NCBI GenBank assembly: GCA_029237695.1
Contig: CM055265.1
Span: 41,471,840-41,535,839, forward strand
DNA length: 64,000 nt
Origin: Conchocele bisecta
Lineage: Eukaryota; Mollusca; Bivalvia; Lucinida; Thyasiridae
Direction: 5' to 3'
The position numbers and the translations under genes are program-made. Below the pieces are notes generated by a model, which was not told where the DNA came from, made no database searches, and saw only the letters and a list, made by a program, of their open reading frames with translations. Positions 1 through 11,429 of the stretch are shown here, piece after piece (the first letter of the stretch is position 1; each line of letters starts with the position of its first letter).

Positions 1-200
1 GGTCAAACCTCACTGGGATGATCTATGGTTGAGGTCTTTTCAAATTTTTAAAATGGAGGTCGTTGCATAATCCAAGATGTCTGCCACAGAAAAATAAGTA
101 AAATTCTTTAAAAAATCTTCTCACAAACTGCCAGACCGATTTTGACGAAACTTGGCGGAAATGATCGAATAAATAAATAGACCTCAGTCAGTTTATGATT
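1..200. repeat. Diverged interspersed repeat, partial
   Basis: The stretch matches the repeats at 1981-2960: the phrases 'aatccaagatg' and 'gacgaaacttgg' recur in the same order. About 100 bp at 132-230, including the junction into the next element, recurs at 21634-21810. No coding potential is visible. Confidence 0.6.
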
Positions 201-426
201 TGTGGCTGTGACTGGAGAAATGAGACTTATGGGTTTTGCAACCAGTGTAGATCCAGATCAGCCTGTGCTTCCTCATGAGGATCTGCACTGTTCGCCATTC
301 CATCAACACCCATCATGCTTGTAACAAGCAATACAGATTGTTGTCGGGCTACAGGAGTGTGCTGTTTGATCAGGAGCTACACTGGGCACAAATCCCATAA
401 GTCCCATTTCTCAATTCACAGCCACA
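201..426. mobile_element. MITE, family 1 (TGTGGCTGTGACTGG ends)
   Basis: The ends are inverted repeats of about 40 bp: it starts TGTGGCTGTGACTGGAGAAA and ends with the imperfect reverse complement. The middle carries 'gatccagatcag' type motifs. Related copies lie at 23283-23474, 29424-29648 and 47797-48000, with fragments near 5070, 8941, 35511 and 37810. It is non-coding and non-autonomous; the superfamily is not clear. Confidence 0.75.
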
Positions 427-455
427 AATGACCTTTGCTTTTGTTGGGACGTTAA

Positions 456-645
456 CCCTTTCAACCCTAAATAACTTGAATGGGTTTTATATGTTAATTT
501 CCCTACCAATCCAATCATCACAAAATCAGTTTCAGTCTAGTCCATTTATGAAAAGGAGGTGTTTTATTTTTCTATTAAAAATGAAAATTATTTGAAAATC
601 TTAACGAGCTGGCTCATCTGCATCGACATTGTAGTGTTGAAAGGG
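456..645. mobile_element. TTAA-flanked MITE (piggyBac-like ends)
   Basis: The element starts CCCTTTCAACCC, ends GTTGAAAGGG, and is flanked by TTAA at 452-455 and 646-649. TTAA target duplication with CCC-starting ends is the signature of piggyBac transposons. It shares the TTAA at 646-649 with the next MITE. No transposase is encoded. Confidence 0.75.
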
Positions 646-649
646 TTAA

Positions 650-869
650 CCCTTTGAACCCGAAAGCCCGCTATAGCGGTTTATGCAAACAGTGCAGATC
701 CAGATGAGCCAGCCCGTCTCATCAGCACTTTTTGAAAGTAATTATTGAGAACCAAAAAATACCCCCTTTTCATAAATGGACTAGTCTCAAAATCATTTTG
801 TGATGATTGGAGTGGCTGCAAAATTAACATACATGTATATCAAAAGCCAGTTACTTAGGGGTGAAAGGG
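650..869. mobile_element. TTAA-flanked MITE (piggyBac-like ends), inverted neighbour
   Basis: It starts CCCTTTGAACCC and ends GTGAAAGGG, with TTAA at 646-649 and 870-873. Its internal order is the reverse of the copy at 456-645, and the two abut at one shared TTAA. The right end lies about 25 bp before the coding exon at 899. Confidence 0.72.
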
Positions 870-898
870 TTAAAACCATTCCACTTTCAACTCGCCAG

Positions 899-1012
899 GG
901 TGTAGAAGAGCGAGATGAAGAGATCAAGAAATGTCGACAGGAGAATCTCAAGATGCAACAGAGTTTGGAAGATCAGCTGGCTGAGGAGAGGACTAACAGT
1001 CAGGACACTCAG
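899..1012 (+). CDS. Exon of an unidentified coiled-coil protein
   Basis: A 114-bp open segment lies between a splice-acceptor-like 'ctcgccag' and the donor 'gtaccc'. It encodes 38 residues in phase 0, very rich in E, K, Q and R (for example EERDEEIKKCRQENLKMQQS), typical of a coiled coil. The surrounding DNA is MITE and retroposon. The next exon I can see in compatible phase and of similar composition is at 55600-55694 on the same strand. The protein family is not recognised; long coiled-coil scaffold or motor-type proteins are possible. Confidence 0.6.
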
Positions 1013-1029
1013 GTACCCTTTATACAAAT

Positions 1030-1291
1030 GGGTGGTTGGTCGGGTTAACGTGCCGGTGTAAATTAACGGTAGGGGTTCCATAGGAATCACGATTTGCCTG
1101 GTTTGGCCGTCAGGTATGTTTTTATCTTTGGCTCTTTTGTTACCTGGGAGTTGAATTGGGTTATTGCCCATTATAAAAGTAGCAAGATTATTACTGATCC
1201 TACTGATTTTGGGAGGGGCCCAAGTGATTCTGGTGTGGCGAGGACCTGGCATCAGATCAGGATTATAATGATTTCAGGGCTGAAAATATAG
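1030..1291 (+). mobile_element. Retroposon (ATAAA-tail family), 5' part
   Basis: The text from 'gggtggttggtcggg' to 'tttcagggctgaa' matches the start of the fuller copies at 36955-37345 (+), 47291-47672 (-) and 55745-56399 (+). This copy lacks the 3' tail. It is SINE-like in size, but no clear tRNA head is visible, so the class is uncertain. Confidence 0.6.
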
Positions 1292-1317
1292 TCATGTGAG
1301 CTATTGTTACCGCAATG

Positions 1318-1972
1318 TGTCCGTCCGTCTGTCCGTCCGGGCACACATTAGGGTACTTATGTGGCTAGCCCCACAGGGTTATGGACTTGTTAAAGGATAG
1401 GGTTGGTTATAATTAGCCACCTAAAAAATCGTTTTATGTGGCTAAAAATCGTTTTATGTGGCTAATATTTAACATGTGATAAGCCACATAAGTACCCTAA
1501 TGTAAGAACGTCCGGCGTCCGTCTGTCCGGGCCAACATCGGGGGTTTAGGAGCTTAGGGTAAGGGTTAGTAACAAAGGATTCCTTTGTTATAGTCGGTAA
1601 GCTCGTAATTCCATTGATCTTTAGGAGCTAATCCTTTGATCTTTTAAAGAACAAAAAGCTCATAACTCCCAAATGTTTGAACGTCCGTCCGTTAAACCGT
1701 CCATCCGTCCGTCCGTCCGTCCGTCCGTCCCGTCCGTCCGTCCGTCCCGTCCGTCCATCCGGGCACACATTAGGGTACTTATGATACTTATGAGGCTAGC
1801 CCCACAGGGTTATGGACTTGGTAAAGGATAGGGTTGGTTACAATTAGCCACCTAAAAAATCCTTTTATGTGGCTAAAAATCGTTTTATGTGGCTAATATT
1901 TAACATGTGATAAGCCACATAAGTATAGTACTGCAAGAACGTCCGTCCGTCCGTCCGTCCGTGAACATTTTC
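1318..1972. repeat. (GTCC)n microsatellite with two copies of a palindromic element
   Basis: Runs of GTCC occur near 1318-1340, 1510-1530, 1682-1755 and 1938-1962. Between them lie two near-identical palindromic segments, 1345-1503 and 1767-1930, whose ends are inverted copies (ACATTAGGGTACTTATG and its complement). The copies lie in the same orientation about 420 bp apart and both sit inside GTCC runs, which suggests duplication of the whole unit. Confidence 0.7.
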
Positions 1973-1980
1973 AAACGTCT

Positions 1981-2960
1981 TCTCCTCGGTAACCATTGGG
2001 CCTATGGTCACCAAACTTCATGGTCTTTAGGTAGGGGAATTACAAAATTGTTAAAATGACGTCATTACGTAATCCAAGATGGCCGCCATCTAAAAATAGC
2101 ACAAATTCTTCAAAAATCTTCTTAACAAGAACCGCCAACCGGATTTCGACAAAACTTGGTAGGAATGATCGATGTACAATGCTCTTTCAAAGTTGTTAAA
2201 ATGGTGACCCCGGGATCAAAAATGGTCTTGGCCCATGGGGTCAAATTGAGGTCAAATTTTATTTTTGACCGAATATGGTCATGTCATATATCAAATCGAA
2301 GGTATCAATGTGCATTTTCTGGTTCTTCTTCACATGAACTGCTTGGCCCATGGTAGCCAAACTTAAAAGTTATGGTCCATGGGTGAAGCCTTTTCAGATT
2401 TGTTAAAAAGGAGGTCATTGCTAATCCAAGATGGCCGCAGTCTAAAAATAGCATAAATTCTTAAAACATCTTCTTCTCATGAACCGCTAGCCGGATTTCG
2501 ACGAAACTTGGTAGGAGTCATCGATGTAGAATGCTCTTTCAAAGTTGTTAAAATGGTGACCCCGGGGTCAAAAATGGGCGTAGCCCGTGGGGTCAAATTT
2601 TATTTTTGACCGAATATGGTCATGTCTATAACAAATCGAAGGTATCAAAGAGGCAATCGCTCTGGTACATTTTTTGTCGAAATTGGATGGTCATGTCATC
2701 CAAGATGGCTGCCGAAAGGTCAAAAGGTTGTTCTTTTATTTGAGATTTCAAAATTCTTCTTCACACGAACCGCTTGGCCCATGGTGGCCAAACTTCACAG
2801 TTATGGTCCATGGGTGAAGCCTTTTCAGATTTGTTAAAACGGAGGTCGTCGCTAATCCAAGATGGCCACCATCTAAAAATAGAAAAAATCCTCATGAACC
2901 GCCAGTCGGATTTCGACGAAACTTGGTAGGAATGATCGATGTAGAATGCTCTTTCACAGG
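1981..2960. repeat. Three diverged tandem copies of an interspersed repeat
   Basis: Phrases such as 'aatccaagatggc', 'atttcgacgaaacttggt' and 'atgctctttcaaagttgtt' return in order three times, roughly 1981-2340, 2340-2770 and 2770-2960. Short ORFs across them are not conserved between copies, so the repeat is treated as non-coding. Confidence 0.65.
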
Positions 2961-3300
2961 TGATACAGCTCAGGCACAGCCAATCAAGCTGCTTGATTGT
3001 GAGTTGATTTTGCCAATAGATCTCTTCAGAATCGTTGACATCTGGGCAAGATTAACACAGGCGGTTGTGTAGTGCTGCACTCTGCACAAGTGTAACATGT
3101 TCCACATTGAAATAGGCGCTGGATTCCTGTCAAATTCCCATTCATCGACATGCAGACAATACTGCATAAACACATTTTTGCCTAGTAACCGATGCAAATT
3201 TCTTAGGCCGGCTACTAGACAAACATGTGTTGATGCATTAGCTGTAAGTTGAACTCTGTGTCAACCTGTCAAGAAACCTGTCCAATTTTCGATGTGAAGT
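2961..3300. other. Unassigned 340 bp
   Basis: No repeat family is recognised here. A 75-codon open frame on the - strand (2970-3197) has protein-like composition but no motif I know and no clear splice or start context, so I do not call it a gene. Confidence 0.4.
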
Positions 3301-3307
3301 TTTTTAG

Positions 3308-3549
3308 CCCTTAGACCGCTACTCACAATCATTGTCGTCTGCTGTTGCTTTTATATCTTGCCTCATTTCTCAATAAAAACATGGTTTGACAGCACTCCAG
3401 AATCATTTCCAATGGAAATGATTCTGAAGTGCTGTCAAAAGCATGTTGTAAATTATTCTAAAGTGCTGTCAAAGCATGTTTTTGATGATAAAAATGGAAA
3501 ATAAAAATAAACAGCAGACGATAAAAAAAATAAGATAGCGGTCTAAGGG
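3308..3549. mobile_element. TTAA-type hairpin MITE, family 2 (CCCTTAGACCGCTA)
   Basis: The ends are CCCTTAGACCGCTA and its complement, followed by TTAA at 3550-3553; the left duplicate has changed to TTAG. Inside, the segment 'gacagcact' recurs in both orientations, giving a long hairpin. Sister copies lie at 4396-4662, 14008-14326, 21053-21256, 34410-34650 and 48178-48347. Confidence 0.75.
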
Positions 3550-4140
3550 TTAAGGTACCCTATATATACAGTCGCTGCCATGTAAGGTAACCTGCAGCCC
3601 GAATTTGTTCCTAGTACCACAAACCAATGAGTGCCTATCGTTGACACATCGTTTTTACATATTTTTGTTTTTTAATTCGAAGGAAATATTTTCGTATTTA
3701 GCATAGGCTTTGGTATATTTTTGCGACTACAAGTAGTTTGTTTAAACAAAATTAAACAGGTCACGATTAGACCATTGAAAACATTGTTTTCTAATGTAAA
3801 AAATGGGAAATTATGTGTAGACGACATGACATGCATTGACACGAATGACACGACATGTGTTCAAAGAAACGACAACTTGAAGCCTTTAAATAGTTGGGAG
3901 CTAGGTATTTTTACCGATAAACGTAAATATCATTTTCGCAAACTAACACAAATCAAACGATGTTCGTTTCTATGCATATTGTTGTACACTTCGTTATCCA
4001 TTCATTTTAATTTGGGAACCTTACCAAATACTTACTGTACATGTATATACAGTCGCTTCTTGCATATAACATACCCTATATATAGTCGCTTAAATGTAAT
4101 ATCTGCCGATGGATTTCTTTTCAGCAAATAAATTCATTAA

Positions 4141-4343
4141 CACTTTCAACCACACAGACTATAAATAAAATATTTGCAAACAATGTAGATCCAGATGAGA
4201 CGGCTCTGAATGAGCCGTCTCATCCGGATCTACATTGTTTGTCATTATGTTTAAGACTTTGAAACAATACCCATTGTTTGATTAGTGGAATAGTCCGAAA
4301 TTAACATGGAACATACCATGTTGTATATTTAGAGATGAAAGGG
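4141..4343. mobile_element. TTAA-flanked MITE, diverged copy
   Basis: It starts after TTAA (4137-4140) and ends GATGAAAGGG, with the internal palindrome 'gagacggctc...gagccgtctc' shared with the other members of the family at 456, 14452 and 54097. Confidence 0.6.
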
Positions 4344-4395
4344 CTGAATTAGATATTTGAAGTTCTATTCACCTTGTGTAACACCGAATTGTTAA

Positions 4396-4662
4396 CCCTT
4401 ACACCGCTATATTAATTTTTTGTCGTCTGCTGTTTATGTTCTATTTTCATCATCAAAAACATGCTTTGACAGCACTTTAGAATAATTTACAACATGCTTC
4501 GACAGCACATCAGAATAATTGACAGCATGCTTTGACAGCACTTCAGAATCAAATCCTTTGGAAATGATTCTGAAGTGCTGTCAAAACATGTTTTTATTGA
4601 GAATTAAGGCAAGATATAAAAGCAACAGCAAACGACAATTGTTGTGTGTAGCAGTCTAATGG
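4396..4662. mobile_element. TTAA-flanked hairpin MITE, family 2
   Basis: It is bounded by TTAA at 4392-4395 and 4663-4666, and holds several copies of 'tttgacagcac' in both orientations. This copy is inverted internally relative to the one at 3308. Confidence 0.75.
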
Positions 4663-5200
4663 TTAATAAGGTATGGTGCTATGTTGTGCTTCAATCCTTT
4701 CTGATTTAAATAGATCGTGCACAATTTTGACATGATCTGTTCACCTGTCGGAGTGTAATACATTTCTAGTTCATTTTCACAATAACTTGAATTTGTAATA
4801 TGCCAGTATGTTTTTGCTGAATCAGGTTATTTTTGTTCAATATAGCGGTTTATGAATTTCTTGCAATATTTAGAAACTAAATTACTCCCAAGTCTGTACT
4901 TTTCAATAATTGTATGAATGCGATGGATATATTTAGCTAATATTTAAAGACCACCACTTTTAATAATGCAGACTGAAAATAGTTCAAGAGTTCATAAACT
5001 TTGCAAGAACCAATTTCATGTTCATGAATGAAAGGCAAGACATGTATTTCACATTTACTGCATGTAATATGTAACTGGAGAAATGGCATTAATTTGCTGT
5101 CAATGTAGACACAGATCATCATGTGCTTCAACAGTCTGATCAGGGTCTGCACTGTTCACCATTCTATCACTGTTATGCTTTTAACAAATATGTACAATGT

Positions 5201-5445
5201 AATAATTCCAGCACAAAAATATTTACACAATTCCCTAACATTTGATTGGCCCGTAGCAAGTCTCTGTCCAAAATTTATATCCCAGTAAACTCCTACGCCG
5301 AACTACTTTCCGTAACCGTGACGCGCAGTTAAAATAATTCTTAAGAAAACGGAAAAGAAACACATTTTCTTGATGAATTTATTTCAAATGCTGGAATTAT
5401 AAGGAATGAATGGCCTTTTTGTGGAATTTATCGGGGATATAAACT
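5201..5445 (+). repeat. Interspersed repeat, inverted partner of 37956-38206
   Basis: About 230 bp (starting 'aataattccagcac', containing 'ttgattggcccgtagcaag') is the reverse complement of 37956-38206 with few differences. The low divergence suggests recent movement. No ORF is shared and no known family is recognised. Confidence 0.7.
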
Positions 5446-7588
5446 TGGAAAAGTCGCGGGAATACTGGATGAGGCCTTCAGATTCAGATTGCTATAGTGT
5501 AGATCCTTCTCGGGCTTCAGGATTGCTAGCGGATCAGGATCCAGACTGTGCACGCATGCCAATTTCCTGCGGGATACTGATACACAGATAGAATTATTTT
5601 TTTTAAAAACAACGTTGTTTTTCTATTTTCTTCCTTTCTCCACAAAAGTATATTTGTGGCCGGTGATCTGTAGCCGATTTCACCAACATTGCAAAGTATA
5701 CTTATCTAGCAAAGTATACTTTGAGCGAGAAATTTCCAATTTAAGGATAAATCTATTAATTTTTATTATACTGAATTTATTACAGTGGAACCCCTTCAAA
5801 CCGGACGCCCTCTATACCGGAATTCGCGCTATACCGAACATACGACCACGTCCCGAATATTCTGCTATATAAACACATTAGTTTCTACCCCTCTATACCG
5901 GAACCCCTCTACTCCATAATCCGGACACCATTTCAAGTCCCAAAACCATATTTCAGCGTTAAAATAACCCCGGAAAACCGGAAACACGGTCACCTGTCAG
6001 GATGTCATCCAAGAAATACACCGCACCCAATTTCAATGTTGTTGTTTCAAGCGGGTGTCAAAATCACACCGTGTTTACAATATACTGGTTCCCGGTAGTA
6101 TTGTTCAGCTCTGGTTCCCAAAATGCGGAGCCACAAGAATGAGACGATTCATTACGCAAACATTGTATTAGCGAGCCAACCTCACCAAATCCCCGGTTAC
6201 CTATGTAAACAGCGGGTTTGATGAGGTTGCCGCGCAATAGGTAATGCGGTCAAATAGGTCACGATGCAGTGACTATTTTCAATCAATAACTTATGTTGTA
6301 AGCGATTGTAATGTGTATTTTCAATATTTATATTATTAAAATGTATCATATCGGTACCCCTTTAAGTAATATTTGTATATTTTAAATGTAATGATGTTGT
6401 CATGAAGCGCATGAATATAAGTATTAATTAATCCAGTTTATATTGAGGCAAATCACACAGCCTAAAAACATAGTGCTGGAGTATAAACCATAGTATCGTA
6501 TATTATTCATAAGTATATCACTATTAAACATTAATTACAATATGTATGCATATTATTAAAACAGTAGATGCTACCGCTGTTTCGCTGTATGTGATATTTA
6601 TAACAAAATATTTTTTTTATTCGTCCGCGTACGGATTTCTGTCACACAAAGCGCCATTTTCAGTTCATATTTTGACCTGTGCATATGAACCGGACTAAGT
6701 TAACAACGCTCGATTCCGTCCAATTCAGATTTCTCTGCAGAATGTTCAGACTAACTACATATTAAGTAATGTTGCTAAATAAGTGTTAACGGCTGGAACA
6801 TGGTTATCACTAAAAGGAAGAAACCACAGTCGTATTATTGAAAAATAAGATTTACCTGAGACCTCATGGAGGCCGCCATTAATCCAGTGTAAACAATAGA
6901 CCGTGTGATCCCATTTCCTGAGTAGCCCCGCTTAGTGAAACGATGTGCTAATCATGATATTATGTTCCCCAATAATTGGAAACGGTTTGAATTTCTCGGT
7001 AAAAAACTACGAAAGTCATAAAAAAATAACGATGTATATTTAACATTGGATACGCTTACGGTATTACTCTCTCATCGGATCGTCAGTTGTCGTCGATAGC
7101 GATTTAACGTACTGATCTGGTCTTAATTTATTGTCAACTTTCAACGCCATTTACAGAATATATGGCTAATTTTGGAAATAAATAACGGCAAATTACGATG
7201 ACGTCTGCTCTGAAATATCTGTCAACATGTGGACGTAATTTAAGGAAATCGATTATTATTTTAAGGCTACATCTGTGACTAATTACGAATTTATGTATGG
7301 TCTTTGGCTACACCCGACACATTACACAGATCTAGTTGTAAATACACGTCGCTTTGTGTGGGGAAAAAAAATCGATAATGCGTAGTTGTGTGTGACGAGG
7401 TGTTGATCTGATGACACCACACAGCTGTGACCCTTAGGCAATGTTTTGAAATTGACGTGTCGTTTTGATGTGTGCCGCAACACCTCACTGTCGGAGACAA
7501 CATGACAATTAACGATATACTCTCGATTATACACAGATCTATTAGACGGCTGGTTTATTTAAAATAAAGAGTAGTTCAGTACACCTTC

Positions 7589-7806
7589 GCCGATATTGTT
7601 TTTAGAAAATCAGTAATAAATTTTTCCGGAAATGGTGTTGAAAAGTTGACAAAAATTCTATCACCGTATTTAGTTGTGCCGATATTGTTTTAAAAAATCA
7701 GTAATTTTTTTCCGTAAATGGTGTTGAAAAATTGACAAAATATATGCCGCATTTCTCCGATATTCGTTTAGAAAATCACCAATATTTTCTGTAAATGGTG
7801 TTGACA
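7589..7806. repeat. Short tandem repeat, about 2.5 units of 85-90 bp
   Basis: The phrase 'gatattgttt...gaaaatcag' followed by 'aaatggtgttgaaaa' returns near 7589, 7680 and 7760 with small changes. Confidence 0.6.
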
Positions 7807-8109
7807 CAAAATGCAGCGTTCACGCGGAATTCAAATAAAATACAAAATAATAATTTAATAAATAGACGCCGATGGCTACTGTGTTTGCGGCCAGTGAATT
7901 CTGGTCGTGGTAGCCCACAGGCGCAGTTCGAACAGTGTTGTGAGCAGATGGAGGACAATAACTGTCTGTGTATATATTACTTAAAGACAGACACTTTAAT
8001 TGTTGGTAAGTTTCTATCAATTTATAGGTATTTTTATTAAAATCATAAAATTGTGAAAATATTCATAAAAATATTAAAATCACAAAAATAATATATATGG
8101 AGAATTTTT

Positions 8110-8208
8110 TTTTATACCACGTCGAGGTTTGAACCACCGACCCTTCCGGGAATCGGTAATTAAATCATTGAAGTCGGCGACCTTAACCTCACGACTGTTG
8201 CGCATTTA
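8110..8208 (-). repeat. tRNA-derived remnant (Ser/Leu-like), possible SINE head
   Basis: On the - strand, 'gaggttaaggtcgccgac' resembles a D-arm/A-box region and 'ggtggttcaaacctc' a B-box/T-arm. The spacing suits a tRNA with a long variable arm, but the acceptor and anticodon stems do not pair well, so it is not called a functional tRNA. Confidence 0.35.
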
Positions 8209-9198
8209 CGACATCACAGTTATACAGAAGTGCTATCAGTATTACGCCACCATTTGAACGTAATAATTATTAAATTATTTGCAACTCCATCTACAACAAT
8301 ACCGTTACAGAGATACGCTATTGAAACAACATGTATTAGTACCCATAACATAACAAAATGTATCATTATATATCACAGGAGATAGCTTAAAACTATATAT
8401 ACTAATCATAAACAGAACAATCCGCTTGGCTCGTATGAAAATAGTTCGCATGATATTGATTATCTCCCTTGCCGAAAGTAGTTCAGTGATTTATTAATTC
8501 CAAATAAGACGTGTTTGCGTAATGTTCTAACGGACTCCCAACTTGACATTTGTGTGGAAGAAATAACAAAATTGATCAAATTACGCACATTAACTTGAGC
8601 TCTGTACAAGCGCTATCCATGCGTGTAATGCGCTAAGCGGCATACTTTTTGGACGTCATAAGCGGCATTACAAAGTTAAGAATCTATTAAATACATGCCA
8701 CCTAAATACGAGACATGTTTGCTGTTTTACAAGCTCATTACAATAGCATGGTTCACAATTTAATTACGCGTACGTAACAATTACGGAAATAAAATAATCG
8801 GCACATTATTTGTGAACCCACCGATCAATTAATTGAGATAATCTGATAATTACTTAACGAGGCTGTAAACTTGTGACTGTAGCCTGTGGGCTATTGTAGC
8901 AGCTCGTGGTAACTACACAGCACACGTGAAATGTGTCATATGCTCTTTGCGACCAGTGTAGACCGTAGACTCGGATTACATTGCGAATCTGCACTATTTG
9001 CTATACCCCTTGCGAATCTGCACTATTTGCAATGTCAATAAAAAACAAACACATTCTGGTCTTAAAAGAGCGCTCCAGCTGATCGAGAAAGTTCCACAGT
9101 GGCACAAAATACTTAGGGGCCTTTATCCCATGTCATCTGCACTCTGTTTATTGGGAATTAAACATGTCGACATGATAAAACACAACTGGGTGAGCCGA

Positions 9199-9223
9199 CC
9201 CCCCCCCCCCCCCCCCCCCCCCC

Positions 9224-9274
<51 letters not shown>

Positions 9275-9306
9275 ACCCCCCTCCCCCCCCCCCCCCCCCC
9301 CCCCCC
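9199..9306. repeat. Poly-C tract with rare T/A
   Basis: Roughly 105 bases are almost pure C. Open frames reading as poly-Pro or poly-Gly across it are artefacts. The length may be inflated by assembly. Confidence 0.85.
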
Positions 9307-9735
9307 GTTAAGGTGCATAATTTGGGGGTACATTTCTTATTTCTCCATACAAATGGCAAGTTGGGAGTGCTTTAGAATCGTCTCATATGCTTTCAATATG
9401 GTAATAATGGTATATACTATACAAATCCAAGAGTTAATGATGGAAAACATATGTTTCCTTAACTGGAAATAAATAGAAAACCCCTCTAAACCGAAAACCC
9501 CTATAAACCGAACTTTTCAGTCTGTCCCCAGGATGTTCGGTTTAGAGGGGTTCCACTGTACATTATCACAGCCATTCAGTATAATAATACATTCAGTATA
9601 ATAATTCTGCATACTTTTAATCATCAAATGCATTTCGGGAAAAATAAATAATTACTCCCTCAAAGTATACTTTGCTAGATAAGTATACTTTGTAATTTGA
9701 TGAAATAGCTACAGGGCATTGATTTGATTAGTGAT

Positions 9736-9990
9736 TTGATGAAATTCCAAAAACAATTTTCCTATCGGAATTTACCATGGGGCCAAATGAGGTGGAGGAT
9801 GACGGGTCGAAAAACAAATTATTTTGGAAATTGACTCCGAAACCTGGCCAGAGAGATTGGAAATGATGTCCACAAATTCAAGAATTGTTTTAAAAAAATA
9901 TATTTTTAGGTCCCATGTTAAATTCCCATAAGTAAATTGGTTTTTTTTTCGTAATAAAAACAAAATATATTTTGATGGAATTTCATCAAA
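9736..9990. mobile_element. MITE with TGATGAAATTCCA ends
   Basis: Inverted ends 'tgatgaaattcca' and 'tggaatttcatca' bound a 255-bp AT-rich core. Part of the core ('gactccgaaacctggcc') is related, inverted, to 10612-11020. Confidence 0.55.
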
Positions 9991-10073
9991 TAAAAATTGT
10001 TGGGAGGGTGACTTTTATGTTATTAAAGAAAAGTACTTACAGTTAATTATTTGTTTAGATTTAATGTGTTTAG

Positions 10074-10270
10074 CCCTTTCCCTGATAGAGACGACTTTTG
10101 ACGCCTCTGCAGAAGATGTCTTTTGAAAACATTGTGGGAAAATTTCTCCTTTTCCCACAATGTTTTCTACTCTATCAGATAATTTAACCATCATTTGACC
10201 CAGCATTTGATTCTTTTATTCAGATGTTTTTGATTTGGAAGAGTCGAAATATCGCAAAACAGGGAAAGGG
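10074..10270. mobile_element. TTAA-type MITE with internal hairpin, insertion proven by a paralogous empty site
   Basis: It starts CCCTTTCCCTG and ends CAGGGAAAGGG, flanked by TTAG and TTAA. An internal palindrome surrounds 'cattgtgggaaaa'. The flanks 'agatttaatgtgttta' and 'atagtcaaaagtttg' are contiguous at 35158-35190, where the TTAA occurs once. Confidence 0.75.
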
Positions 10271-10611
10271 TTAATAGTCAAAAGTTTGTTGGCAACAAAA
10301 CGTGGAACAGAAAATAGTCTGGTATTTTGTATGTACCGGTAATCACATGGGGGTCAACTGCGCAATACTGCAGTTGCAGTTGATTAATTCCATAGCATGA
10401 TCTGGCCAATATAGATTTGATTCCAATATAAATATCCCAACTCCAATAACCAGCGCAGTCGTTTTCCGGCACCACACTGTGTTACAGGTGATATTCAAAT
10501 GCCAGACAATATCCGCATTCATATAACTCACTTACCGTGCAGATCCCCACGATGCATACAGTACAGTAATTAGTTGTTTATAATTCTTCTTTGAGGACTG
10601 TCAACATCTAC

Positions 10612-11020
10612 CTACTGTCTGTTTCAGGAAACCTGCCCAAATGTTACGGCTATATATACAATCCAAAAACAATTTGTTTTTCAATAATATTAATTTTTTC
10701 CAAGATTTAAGAATGAGCGAAATCGTGAAATTTGGTCCAATATTGATTTTATTGCGAAAAAACAATTTCCGCATGTTAAATCCCCATAGACGTCTTCACA
10801 GAGCGAATATAGCTATGAGCTGGGATTTAACATGGGGAAATGTTTTGGAATTTCAGAAATAGTTGACATAATATTATTTTCAAAATGTAACTTTTGTTTT
10901 CTTAGTTAGGTCATTTCCAGGCTATATCTAGCCAGGTTTTGGAGTCAGTTTCCAATTTTTTTTATTTTTTTTTTTTACTCCTCCCGTAAAATTTGGCAGG
11001 TTTCCTGAAACAGTCAGTAG
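10612..11020. mobile_element. MITE with CTACTGTCTGTTTCAGGAAA ends
   Basis: The left end at 10612 and right end at 11020 are inverted copies of about 26 bp (ending CAGTCAGTAG). The 409-bp interior is AT-rich and non-coding. Confidence 0.7.
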
Positions 11021-11094
11021 GTCACTGATTGAGAAACGGGACCTTAGGACATGCGTGACGAGTGTAGATCCTGTTCATAGTTAACATTTTGTTT

Positions 11095-11250
11095 GTGGAA
11101 AATTCTAAATATTTTCTTTTCATGTTTTTAGAAGTATATATCGTGACCACCATTTGAACCGCCACATGAAGACGGTTCAAATGAGTGGCCACAACATATA
11201 CTTTCAATGAGTAATAAAAAAAAAAAAAATATTTAAAAAAAATAATACCC
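11095..11250. mobile_element. Hairpin MITE, family 5 (AGAAGTATAT/CATTTGAACC)
   Basis: Inverted arms 'agaagtatat...catttgaacc' and 'ggttcaaatgagtgg...atatactttc' fold on each other. The copies at 36370-36522 and 36644-36866 share the arms; a fragment lies near 16830-16885. Confidence 0.6.
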
Positions 11251-11329
11251 ATAAAGGTGTAATGGGTTTAAGTGGTGAGTGGAAGAAAGGGGCTAACTTA
11301 ATGGGTGAGTTAGCCCTGTTCTGCCACTG

Positions 11330-11392
11330 AACCCCAGCCTTAAATGACCTTAGCTGTTGATAGGCCGTTAAACACCAATAAATCAAATCAAT
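11330..11392 (+). repeat. Retroposon 3' tail fragment
   Basis: 'gaccttagctgttgatagg' followed by 'ccgttaaacaccaataaat' is the 3' end of the retroposon family seen in full at 36955-37345. Confidence 0.6.
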
Positions 11393-11429
11393 CTTCCACT
11401 GACCACTTTAGTTGTTATCTTAATCAACA

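Larger units (their letters stand above)
5783..9558. mobile_element. Pogo/Tigger-like DNA transposon, 3.8 kb, no transposase
   Basis: The left end is CAGTGGAACCCCTTCAAACC and the right end is its imperfect complement ending GGTTCCACTG. The insertion is flanked by TA at 5781-5782 and 9559-9560. TA duplication with CAGTGGAACC ends fits Tc1/mariner-pogo (Tigger) elements. No long ORF with a DDE or CENPB-like domain is visible inside, so this is a non-autonomous or gutted copy. The interior is mostly unassigned AT-rich DNA with a short tandem repeat (7589-7806), a tRNA-like remnant, a MITE fragment (8941-9010) and a long C tract. Much subterminal sequence near 5815-5930 repeats the 'ataccgga' theme. 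Confidence 0.65.
5669..9713. mobile_element. MITE family 4, split by the Tigger-like element
   Basis: The left part (5669-5782, 'tgtagccgatttcacc') and right part (9561-9713, '...gaaatagctaca') together match intact copies at 50131-50424 and 55971-56261. The break falls at the phrase 'tttatta|cattatcac' of the intact copies. Confidence 0.75.

Noticed and set aside
2970..3197. 75-codon - strand frame with protein-like composition
   Set aside because: No recognised motif, splice context or repeat in related copies; left as unassigned.
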